Notes under the pieces: generated by a model | The model's input: the letters and a program-made list of their open reading frames with translations, nothing else | Database searches by the model: none | Told to the model about the DNA's origin: nothing | Part shown: in pieces, positions 9,863-19,220 of the stretch | Layout of the letters: every line of letters begins with the position of its first letter | How positions within the stretch are numbered: position 1 is the first letter of the stretch | Source: Bacteroidota bacterium | GTDB lineage: Bacteria; Bacteroidota; Bacteroidia; AKYH767-A; OLB10 | Direction of reading: 5' to 3' | NCBI GenBank assembly: GCA_016714005.1 | Contig: JADJOA010000006.1 | Coordinates: forward strand, 1-64,000 | Length of the DNA stretch: 64,000 nt | Position numbers and translations under genes: made by a program

Positions 9863-10833
9863 CATCTGGTAATGTAGATATTTGTAATGGCGCTGTTGCA
9901 GCATTGCTTGCAAATACCGGTACAGGTTATAGTCATCAATGGCAATTAAACGGAGTTGACATTAGCGGAGCAACAAATGCAACCTATAATGCCACTGTTG
10001 CCGGAAATTATTCGGTTAATATTGTTTCGCCCTGTGGAAATGCATCATCTGCTGCAACAGTAGTTGACATTACTGCGCTTTCAGCTACTGCGTCACCTTC
10101 AGCTATAACTATTTGCGAGGGGCAAGCCACCACATTTACTGCCAACACAGGCTATAGTTATGCATACCAGTGGTTCAGAAATAATGTACTTATAAATGGA
10201 GCAACCAACTCAACTTTTGCAACTTCTCAAGCAGCCACGTATAAAGTTAGAATTACACAGGGCGGGGTTTGTTCTGCTACTTCAGGCAATGCTATACTTA
10301 CGGTTACCAATAATCCAAAACCAACAGTAACAGCTGGCGGTCCAACTACTTTTTGTGCCGGGCAAAACGTAACGCTTACTGCAAATACTTTTTCAGGTGT
10401 TGGGTATCAATGGCAGAAAGGAAGCGCAAATATTGCAGGAGCTACCAATCAAAACTATATTGCTACAACAACTGGAGCTTACCGTGTAGTTGAAACTGCG
10501 AACGGTTGTACTAAAATAAGCAGCGCAATTGCCGTTACAGTTAACTGCAGAGAAGAAAATACAACAAGTGTTGATTTAAATAATTCTCAAATTTCCTTGG
10601 TTCCAAACCCAACATCAGGAAAAGTAAAAATTAAACTTACCACCAACGGTGATGATAAAATAGTATTAAGGGTGCTAAGCGTTTTGGGTAATGAAGTTTT
10701 GTTTGAAAATTTTCAAGTAAAAGAAGGGGAGAATGTTCGCGAGTTGAATTTGCAACATTTTGCAAATGGAATTTATTTTATTGAGGTAATTTCGCGTATT
10801 GGCAACAATACGTTTAAATTAGTTAAACAATAA
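9859..10833 (+). CDS. Secreted Ig-like repeat protein with T9SS sorting domain (5' end missing)
   Basis: The visible part has three Ig-like repeats of about 80 residues, each with a C-x-G-x-x-x-x-L/F-x-A-N-T start and a Y-x-x-Q/H-W core (ICNGAVAALLAN, ICEGQATTFTAN, FCAGQNVTLTAN). They are followed by a type A sorting domain (SLVPNPTSGKVKIKL ... LQHFANGIYFIEVI ... KLVKQ). There is no signal peptide: the frame stays open back to 9829 but loses family-like sense before about 9859, where the inverted fragment begins. The N-terminal half of this gene is therefore absent. The intact protein would be exported by T9SS and attached to the cell surface. Confidence 0.8.
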   Translation, partial: TPSGNVDICNGAVAALLANTGTGYSHQWQLNGVDISGATNATYNATVAGNYSVNIVSPCGNASSAATVVDITALSATASPSAITICEGQATTFTANTGYSYAYQWFRNNVLINGATNSTFATSQAATYKVRITQGGVCSATSGNAILTVTNNPKPTVTAGGPTTFCAGQNVTLTANTFSGVGYQWQKGSANIAGATNQNYIATTTGAYRVVETANGCTKISSAIAVTVNCREENTTSVDLNNSQISLVPNPTSGKVKIKLTTNGDDKIVLRVLSVLGNEVLFENFQVKEGENVRELNLQHFANGIYFIEVISRIGNNTFKLVKQ

Positions 10834-10920
10834 ATTAATATTTTGCAATAAATAGACGCGGCTATTGATGGAGAGTGGTGTACGGAGGGGGTTGAGAAAT
10901 TTTTAACTAACTAAAAACAA

Positions 10921-10952
10921 AAACCCTTTCACCGTAAGGCAAAAGGGTTGTT
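10921..10952. terminator. Bidirectional terminator between convergent genes
   Basis: The stem AAACCCTTT / AAAGGGTT has the loop CACCGTAAGGCA and A/T runs on both sides. It lies between the plus gene ending at 10833 and the minus gene ending at 10970. Confidence 0.8.
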
Positions 10953-10969
10953 TGTTGTTTAACACAAGT

Positions 10970-12881
10970 CTAATCAAATACTACTTTTTTTCTAAACACT
11001 TGTTGATTTGTTTTTATTTCAATGAAATATACTCCTCTAGCAAGCTTGTTTATATCCATTGAAATATTATTGCTACCGTTATTGGCATTTACCATTTGCA
11101 GGAGCACATCTTTGCCTGTTACATCCAAAAGCCGAATTGGTATTGACTCGTTAATGCTTGAATAAAATTCAATATTTAAAATAGTGCTTGCAGGGTTGGG
11201 ATATACTATAGGTTGCAAATTGCTCTCCTGTGTTGTATTAATTTCTCCTTCGCGGCAAGTACTGCTAAATGTTTGCGATCTATATGAACTGGTTCCACAG
11301 TTATTGCTTGCTTTAACTTTTACAATGCCCGAACCGGTTCCCCACAATACATTAATGCTGTTACCTCCCTGTCCACTTTGCATGGTCATACCTGAAGGTA
11401 TAGTCCATGAATAAACAGGAGGTGGTGATACAGATGCAACACTGAAACTTACCGGTGCACCATTGCACCATGAAGTGGGATTGGCTGTAATATTGCTTGG
11501 TCTATTCGGTTTGCCAAAAATAGTTAGTGCTCTTGGTGTGCTGGTGCCGGGCGTGCAGAGATTGGTATTGGCAGTTACTGTGAGTGCAGATGAAGTAAAT
11601 CCCGTAGGAAAAGTTACTTGTACATTATTGGTACCTTGCCCATTTGTAACCAAGTTTCCCGGAGACCAGCTATAACTGTAAACACCAACAACCAAAGGCA
11701 CCGAATAATTAGCTGTTGAATTACATACATTATATGTTGGGCCGGTTATAGCTCCGGGTGTTGCAGGTACTCTGCTTTTTATTGTTAATTTTCTCATGGG
11801 TCCGGTACCACATGCATTAACCCCCGCAACTGAAATGCTTCCTGATGTAAATGTGCTTCCAATGGATGCGTTAATTGCATTGGAGCCTTGGCCATTGTTA
11901 ATTGTAATATTTGATGCCTGCCAGGAATAATTAAGAACATTAACCATAAGAGGGATTGAATATGAAACTCCCGTTGCACCGGGGCATACATCTGCCGGCC
12001 CTGATATATTCCCGGGGTTCCAGGTAAATCACTGCTAACGGTTTTGCTCTTAAAGGGCCCTGTTCCACAGGAGTTAATGGCTGCTACTTTAACTGTACCT
12101 GAAGTGTAGGGATTTGGAAAATTAACCGTTACACTATTGGTACCTTGTCCTCCTGTGAGTGCTATACTTCCAGAAGGACTCCAAGTATAATTCAAAATTC
12201 CAGCCATGGGTGTTATAGAGTAGGTAACTCCAGTTGCACCGGGACAAATCTTAGCAGGCCAGATATGGTTCCTGGTCTGGCCGGTAAATCATTGGTAATA
12301 GATTTGCTTTTAAAGGCTCCGGTACCACAGGCATTAACACCGGCTACCTGTAAGTTTCCGGAAACAAAATTATTATTGAATGATATTTGCACGGTATTAG
12401 TACCCTGTCCGTTATTTATTGTCATTCCAGGAGCTAGATCCCATGAATAATTCAGCACATTTACCAATAATGGAATGGAATAAGAAACACCGGTAACTCC
12501 TGGGCATACTTTTGCAAGACCAGTAATGGTTGAAGGAGTTGCAGGCACATTTGTAACAACATTAACTAATGCGCTGCCGCTTGTAATACCTTGTCCATTG
12601 TTATCAGAAAAAGAAGAAATAGCATAGTTATGAGTTCCAGCGGTTGTTGGTGTAATATTAATGAATACAGGGCTAGTTGGCGATGTTCCATTTATTGTTT
12701 GCATACCATCGCTTACCGTGTATGACCATGGACTTACACCAGTAAAAGTTAAACTGGCTGTCGTGCTGCCTCCCGAACAAATTTGCGAATTACCCGTAAG
12801 GCTTAAAGAGGCAGTTGCCTGGGCAAATAGTGCTGAACGATGCAGCAACAATGCAATAATTAATACGATTGACTTTTTCAT
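10970..12881 (-). CDS. Secreted Ig/PKD-like repeat protein with T9SS sorting domain (frameshifted)
   Basis: The gene encodes about 635 residues. A signal peptide (MKKSIVLIIALLL ... FAQ) is followed by an Ig-like domain (SPWSYTVSDG). Then come about five repeats of roughly 85 residues with the pattern P-G-x-I-x-G-x-x-x-V-C-P-G-x-T-G-V-x-Y-S-I-P ... NYSW ... GQGTN ... ACGTG. The C-terminus is a type A sorting domain (IVYPNPASTILNIEF ... LARGVYFIEIKT). Frames shift near 12257 and 12014, both inside a repeat; reading across restores the repeat pattern exactly. The same repeats occur in the proteins at 19052 and 37982, so these genes share a domain pool. Confidence 0.88.
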
Positions 12882-12932
12882 TTTGTTTAATTTTAAATTA
12901 ATTGATGTTTATATTACTTAAATATTATTGAA

Positions 12933-13766
12933 TTATAAAACATTAATTTTTTGAGCAATCAGATAAATATCAAGTGAATTGTCAATATCATCAGTGGATA
13001 AATAAAAATCGTTAATATTAGTTTGAGTACTTTCTTCGTTTAGTAATAACAGTTGATATCGAACCAGGCTCGACAATAGGTTATAAGGCTTAACAAGCCA
13101 ATTGGCCGGCAACAATTTATGAAGCTTTAAAAAATCCCAATATAAAATGGAACTCACCAAATTCGAATTGTCTTCGTAATACTTTTTAATTTTATGGTTT
13201 CCTTTAAGTCCCATTAATGTAAATGAGTCGAAAACTTTTTGAGCATCACTATTCATCTCTTCTAATGAATATTCATGGGTATGAAAGGGATTTCGTGCAA
13301 TAGACTTGGCTGCATTTGGTGTTGTACAAATAAATGTACCCCCCGGTTTAAGCACCTTATAAACTTGTTTTAATAATTCAACCTGGTCTTCAATGTGCTC
13401 AATAAGTTGAAAGCAAACAACAACATCCATACTTGATTCCGGTAAACAGATTGGTGGTACTTTGGATGTCGCAAAAGCCATTTTCGGATGGTGTCCATAA
13501 TTATCCCGGGCGTTTGCAATAGTCGAAAAATCAATTCCTGTAACACTTTCAGCATCTGATGCGAGCAAGCTAGTCCCATATCCTGCAGCGCATCCAATAT
13601 CGGCAACTGATTTATTTGCCACGAATTTTTTTGCAAATTGATACGCAAACATGCAGCGCTGAATGTTTACCGTATTAGATAAACTAAAGTCTAAACGTTC
13701 ATGATGAAAAACCGATAAGTGGATAAAATCAACTTTTCTTAATCCTGAAATTCCTATTGACAGCAT
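12933..13766 (-). CDS. Class I SAM-dependent methyltransferase
   Basis: This is a methyltransferase of unknown substrate, 277 residues and uninterrupted. Motif I is VADIGCAAGYGTSLLA near residue 57, the acidic motif II is TGIDFS, and DVVVCFQLIEHIEDQ followed by LKQVYKVLKPGGTFICTTPN are typical post-I motifs of the Methyltransf_11/UbiE-like group. The C-terminal 100 residues are variable, as in methyltransferases acting on glycans or lipids. It is transcribed divergently from the TMTC-like glycosyltransferase gene at 13967, so a glycan or lipid-linked substrate is plausible but unproven. Confidence 0.85.
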   Translation of the reverse strand: MLSIGISGLRKVDFIHLSVFHHERLDFSLSNTVNIQRCMFAYQFAKKFVANKSVADIGCAAGYGTSLLASDAESVTGIDFSTIANARDNYGHHPKMAFATSKVPPICLPESSMDVVVCFQLIEHIEDQVELLKQVYKVLKPGGTFICTTPNAAKSIARNPFHTHEYSLEEMNSDAQKVFDSFTLMGLKGNHKIKKYYEDNSNLVSSILYWDFLKLHKLLPANWLVKPYNLLSSLVRYQLLLLNEESTQTNINDFYLSTDDIDNSLDIYLIAQKINVL

Positions 13767-13966
13767 TATTATGTATGTTAATATTTCTTTAGCGCAATAG
13801 TCTGACTAAAATTAAAGGGACACAATAGCCTAAATAGGTGAATTGTTTGGGCTCTTTTGATTGAAACATCACCGATATTGGTGATACTGACTTAACATTT
13901 CGAAACCCTATCAATTTTAATATTGCAGTGAATCCAAACAATAAATTACAAACTGTGCTCATAGAA

Positions 13967-15797
13967 ATGGTGACCAACGAAAAATTTAAATCCTGGATAA
14001 TATTTCTTTTTGCTGTTTTGCTATATGCCAATACCATAGGTAATGAATACGTAGTTGATGATAGTGCTATGATTACTGATAATAAAACAACCAAGCAAGG
14101 ATTCTCAGGAATGGCCCGGTTTTTTAAAGAGTCGTCAGTATATGGAGCAACGGGCGAGAACTTTGGAACCTATCGTCCAATAACAATGGCTCTATTCGCA
14201 TTTGAATATGCCATATATAATTGCAATTCATATTCAGGAATAAATAAACCTGCTCCTGTAGGGCAGCGAATAACACATATTGTACTTTACGGAATCTGTT
14301 GCGTTCTACTGTTTAAATTTCTTTCCTACTTACTTCACAATTTTAACTCCAATTCGGCCTTTAAGGCTGCTTTGCTATTTGCGGCACATCCCTTACATAC
14401 AGAAGTGGGGGCTATGATTAAAAGTCGTGATGAAATTCTCAGCGCAATTTTATTGTTTCTTTCTCTTAGCACGATTATTAAGTATGCCAAAAGCGATAAA
14501 ACACAACATCTGTTTTTTTCATATTTATTTTATTTTGTATCAATGTTTTGTAAAGAAAGCGCAGTAGTCTTTATTGCAATTATTCCTATGACGCTTTATT
14601 TTTTTATGGAGTTTTCGGTATGGAGGTGCTTAAAAATAGTATCGGGCCTTATGTTTTTTGCATTGATTTATTTTTATATCAGGTTAAGTGTCTTAGATCC
14701 AATACCGAACAATACTTCTATCATAAACAATACTCTTGCCGGGGCATCTTCTGTTTCACAAAAAATAGCAACTATTTTATATGTTGGCCTTTACAATTTT
14801 AAATTACTAATTCTACCGTATCCACTCAGTTGGGAATATGGATATAATCAAATTCCGCTAAAAACATTTTACGATTCCGCAGTTATCTTTTCCTTAATTC
14901 TGAATATTTTGCTTCTGGCGATTGCATTTTATGGATTAAAAAGAAAAACAGTGTATTCCTTTTTTTATTTTTGGTACTTCATAACCATATTCCTTGTTTC
15001 GAATATTGTAGTACTTATTCCTGCTATATTAGCTGAGCGATTTTTTTCTGCCTTCTGTTTCATTTTGTGTCATACTAACTTTTTTAATAATTAGTGCAAA
15101 AAAATCCGGCAAGGAGCAACTTAATAAACTCAATAACTCTTTTACTTATTCTTTTTTCCTATTCAATTAAAACAATGGCTCGCAATTTCGAGTATAAAAA
15201 TAACTACAGTTTATTTAAATCAGGAGTTGCAGCATCCCCTCAATCGTATCGTGCCAATTCGGCTTATGCCTGGGAATCATTGTTAAAGTATCACAGCGAA
15301 GAGCAAATTGACAAGAAGACCAATTATATTAATGAAGCCGAAAAGTATTTCAGGAAGGCACTTGCTATTTGGAATGGAAGGTTTGAAGATCATTACAACC
15401 TGGCTGTAATAATGAATATTAAAGGTAACATAGCTTCGCGCGATTCATTTTTCTTAAGTGGACTAACTATTCATCCTAATGATTTAATTTGTAACTATAA
15501 TTTAGGAGTAAGCGGGTTCTTAAAAGGCAATTATACAGAAGCAAAAAAATACTGGCAAACGGCCTATACCGTTGATAAAAACTACATGGAGTTAGAATTT
15601 AAAATGGGGCTTATAAATCAACATTTACAAAATTATAAGGAGGCAATATATTATTATGAACACTATTATGCATCGCACCCTGAAGATTCTGATGTTGTAA
15701 AAAATTTAATCATTTGTTATCAAGCTATTGAGAATTGGGAGGAGAGAAAAAATGGGAGGTAGTTTTAAGTAAAGGAATATATCATCAGTCCGAATAA
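13967..15797 (+). CDS. TMTC-like polytopic glycosyltransferase with C-terminal TPRs (frameshifted)
   Basis: The N-terminal 380 residues are a polytopic membrane domain resembling GT-C mannosyltransferases of the TMTC/DUF1736 type. The first loop carries the paired acids NEYVVDDSAMITDN expected at a GT-C active site, then YRPITMALFAFEYAIY, AAHPLHTEVGAMIKSRDEI and SMFCKESAVVF. After the last helices (LAERFF ... LPSVSFCVI) the protein continues into TPRs (YFRKALAIWNGRFEDHYNLA, CNYNLGVSGFLKGNYTEAKKYW). The frame shifts at a T-run near 15042, at an A-run near 15100 and at an A-run near 15748; reading across gives a family-like protein ending at 15797. I chose the ATG at 13967 over a GTG at 13928. 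It may mannosylate or otherwise glycosylate exported proteins; the donor is unknown. Confidence 0.75.
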
Positions 15798-15802
15798 TAA
15801 AT

Positions 15803-18207
15803 TCAACTTAAGGGGCACTCTAAGATTATCATCGTGCCTTCTTTTGAGTTGGAAATTAACTTCAATTTACATCCTATCTGACCCGATCTTTGTTTAATGT
15901 TCTTTATACCGTTTCCATCAACATGATTTTCTAAATCAAACCCTTTTCCATCATCGATGATGGTTACGACAAGCAGGTTTTTATTTTTATTAAAAGAAAG
16001 GGTGAGGTTTTTGCAACTGGAATATTTAACGGCATTATTAATGGCTTCTTTACATATAAGGTAAAGATTTTTCTTTTCTCCATCGAAATATTTTCTTTCA
16101 GTAATCCGCCATCCACATCAAAATGCAATTGTATTCTTTTACTTTCAGCCGTGCGCGAAGCAAAGTTGCGGAGGCGGTTGATTATATTTTCAAAAGTATC
16201 GTTGTGTGGATTAATAGCCCAGATAATATCATTCATATCATCGCCCATCTGCATGGCAGAGGCTGCCACTTCGGTTAGGAGTTTTTTGGCCTCCGCTTGT
16301 TTGTTTTCTGAAAGCTGTGTGGCCGCATAACTACTTATCATGCCAATACTACTGAGTGTACTTCCCACTTCGTCATGCAAATCACTGCTGATGCGTAAGC
16401 GTTCGACCTGTTGTTTGTGTTCCTGCGCAATGCGAAAGCGGTTAAACAGCAGCAAGCCAATTATCACCAGCAACACCCCTCCGGCAATGACGCTGTTGCG
16501 AAACATCGTTTCTTTTTTCAGCGCAAGCGATTTTATTTCATTGTCTTTATTCAGCAACTCAATTTCTTTTTCTTTTTTTTCGGTTTCGTATTTGGTTTCT
16601 ATTTCGGCAAGCTGCATAGCGGCTGTTTCGTTATACACCGAGTCTTTTACCGCACTGTATAATTTAAAGTAGTGGAGTGATTGCGAAGGGTTTTTTAACG
16701 CATCATGCGTTTTCGACAGCCATTGATAGTTTTCGTACAATTCTTTTTCAATTTAAGACTATCGCACACATGTGCTGCGGTTTTAAAATAATCGGCTGCA
16801 TCATCATATTTATTTTTTGCAAGCGCAACCCTGCCTAAGCCTGTAATGCAGTTTGCCTGCAGCAATCCGTTTTTTGTTTTGCTGTTGCACTCAATGGCGC
16901 GGTTAAAATAGGCGGCTGCCGTGTCGGCTAAATTGTTTTGGTTGGTTAAATAAAAATCGGCTATCTTATAATAAGCAGATGCAATGTCATCTTTATTGCC
17001 AAGTTCCAATCGCATTTGCAAACTCTTGTCAAACATATTGCGCGCCTGCTCATGTTCTTTTTTGAGAATATATATAGTGCCTTTTTTCTCATACAACTCA
17101 GCCAAACGTTTTTTATGTTTTATTTTTTCGAGAATAACCTGTGCTTTATCAAAATTCTCAATTGCGGGTTCGGTAAGTTTTTGATTTAAATAATATTCGC
17201 CAATTAATGTATAAACACTTGCCACCTCAACCGGCTGCCCGTATTGCTCCAGAGCGGTTAACGCTTTTAGGTAATGGTTTAACGCCACAGGATAGTCGGC
17301 ACGCTTTTCATACACGCTTCCAATATTCTGGTACAAAATTCCCAAAGTGCGAAGTTGTTTTAATGTTGTTGCCCGTTCTATACCATGCAGATAATACTCA
17401 ATAGCCTTATTATAGTTGCCAAGCTTTACATATTCATAGCCAATGTTGTTGTAGTACCGCAGTTCGTCTTCGGTTTCGTTCAGTTCTTTGGCTACCGTTA
17501 GCCCACGTAAAAAATAATGCAATGAACTGTCGTGATTGCCCATATTGGCATACACCCCGCCAAAGCTGTTATACAATGCTGCACTTTTAATTCCATGCTC
17601 CCTAAAATATTTTTCCATAGTTTTTAAAAAGTAAGCGCTCCTGTGTAATCGCTTTGCATAAATATTGCCAGATACCTGAAATGAAAAGTTCCTTTAATTG
17701 CTTTATCAATTTCATCGCGCTGCTTGGGGCTGCCTGCTGTAGCAATTGTTCATACAACGGTAATGCTATGCCAAAATATTTTTCTCCTTCATCATAGCGT
17801 CCCTGTTCGTTACACAGGTTACTCAAAAACTTATAGCACTCGGCTTCATTAAACCGGTCGGCTGTTTTTATAAAATAGTTTTTCGCATCAGTAATTTGTT
17901 TTTCTGCATCGGCATATTTTTTTTGTCGTAAACATGCCACGCCTTTTGAAAGCAGTGCAAGGTGTTGTAAATTTTGGTTTGCTGTTTTATTGGCAAGGCT
18001 TAAGGCCGAGTCAGAGAAAAGAAAAGCCGAGTCAGGAAAAGTACTTCGGTATGTTTTTGAAATTTCGAGCAACAATAAAACTTTGCTGTTGTTATCGTCT
18101 GCCACATTTAATTCATTGTATAAACTATCACGAACCGGTTGTTGCGAATATGCGTGAGATGTTACAAGCAGTGCATAGAAAAATAAAAACCGGCATAGCA
18201 TACTCAT
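15803..18207 (-). CDS. TPR-containing HisKA_3 sensor histidine kinase (frameshifted)
   Basis: The signal peptide (MSMLCRFLFFYALLVTSHAYS) is followed by about eight TPRs (YNNIGYEYVKLGNYNKAIEY, LGILYQNIGSVYEKRADYPV). Then come a coiled coil, one transmembrane helix after the MFRNS motif (about 16440-16505), a HisKA_3 domain with the phospho-acceptor His in ISSDLHDEVGSTLSSIGMIS, and a HATPase domain (CKEAINNAVKYS, IIDDGKGFDLE, GNGIKNIKQRS) ending at 15803. Frames shift near 17720, 17630, 16740 and 16060. The NarL-type regulator gene lies 45 bases upstream in the same operon and is the likely partner. The gene ends five bases from the convergent glycosyltransferase gene with no terminator between. 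Confidence 0.9.
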
Positions 18208-18252
18208 AAAGGCTGTTTAAACTTCAACCAAAAATAAGTGATATACTTTAGG

Positions 18253-18908
18253 CTAACAAAAGAAACTAAAGGACAACAGTTTTTCCTTAATGGTTTTAGC
18301 CACCGCCTCCGTCATTGACACCACATGCAGTTTTTGATAGATGTGCTGCATGTGTGTGCGAACGGTGTCGTAGCTTATGCTTAAATTTTCTCCCACCATT
18401 TTTAAACTCATTCCCTTTACCAAACATTCAAGCACTTCTTTTTCGCGCACTGTTAAATTATAATCGTGATCAGCCGTTGCATGAGGCGGATTGTCACGAA
18501 ACATGCGCAGCACTTTTTTTGCAATCAGCGGTGTCATGGGTGCACCGCCTTCAAACACTTTTATGGCTTCAATAATTTTAATGGGTGATGTGTTCTTTAA
18601 CAAATATCCTGATGCGCCAAAGCAAACAGATGTAAACACTTTGTCGTCATCATCAAAGTTGGTTAGCATTAAAATTTTTATGTCAGGAAATTTTGTGTGC
18701 AGTTCTTTAACCGCATCAATGCCTGTAATACCCGGCATTTGTATGTCCATCAATACCACATCGGGTTTTGCTTTAGTATAATCAGCTACCAGGTTATTGC
18801 AATTGGCAAAAGAGCCGCACCATTGCAATCCGGTGGTTCCTTTAAGAATCATTCCAGTGCATCGCGCACTTTTTTGTTATCGTCAAATATACAAACTTTT
18901 ATATCCAT
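18253..18908 (-). CDS. NarL/FixJ-family response regulator (frameshifted near start)
   Basis: The receiver domain has the acidic pair in CIFDDNKKVRDALE, the phospho-acceptor Asp in PDVVLMDIQMPG and the Lys in GYLLKNTSPIKI. The C-terminal LuxR-type HTH is LTVREKEVLECLVKGMSLK with SISYDTVRTHMQHIYQKLHV. The start is the ATG at 18908 (MDIKVC); one indel near 18854 breaks the frame 18 codons in. It is the first gene of an operon with the TPR kinase and is probably activated by it. Confidence 0.9.
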
Positions 18909-18997
18909 AAAATTTTTTTGCAAAGGTTTAAAAGTAAGCAACCTTTGTCAATCGCTAACATCGGTGATTTTTTATCGCACTATCTGATGTTTACAAA

Positions 18998-19029
18998 AAA
19001 AAACGCCATCTAAAAAAGATGGCGTTTTG
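18998..19029. terminator. Rho-independent terminator, copy 2
   Basis: This is the same AAAACGCCATCT / AGATGGCGTTTT hairpin as at 9604, here just downstream of the minus-strand secreted protein gene ending at 19052. Confidence 0.85.
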
Positions 19030-19220
19030 CATTGTTAACTAAAATCCAAATCTATTGTACTGTAATTTTTATTTGTTTGTTGAGGTTATGGCTCTTTATG
19101 TTTAGCATGTAAATGCCCTTTGAAAGACGGCTTACATCTATACTTGTTTTGTTCTTGCCTTCACTTGCCTGAATGATTTGCTTTTCCACTTTTTTTCCTG
19201 CCATATCATACATGGTTATT
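18998..19220. repeat. Long direct repeat, copy 2 (T9SS domain 3' end plus terminator)
   Basis: This is the intact partner of the 9603-9825 copy. Here the sorting domain is the true end of a long secreted-protein gene. Confidence 0.9.
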
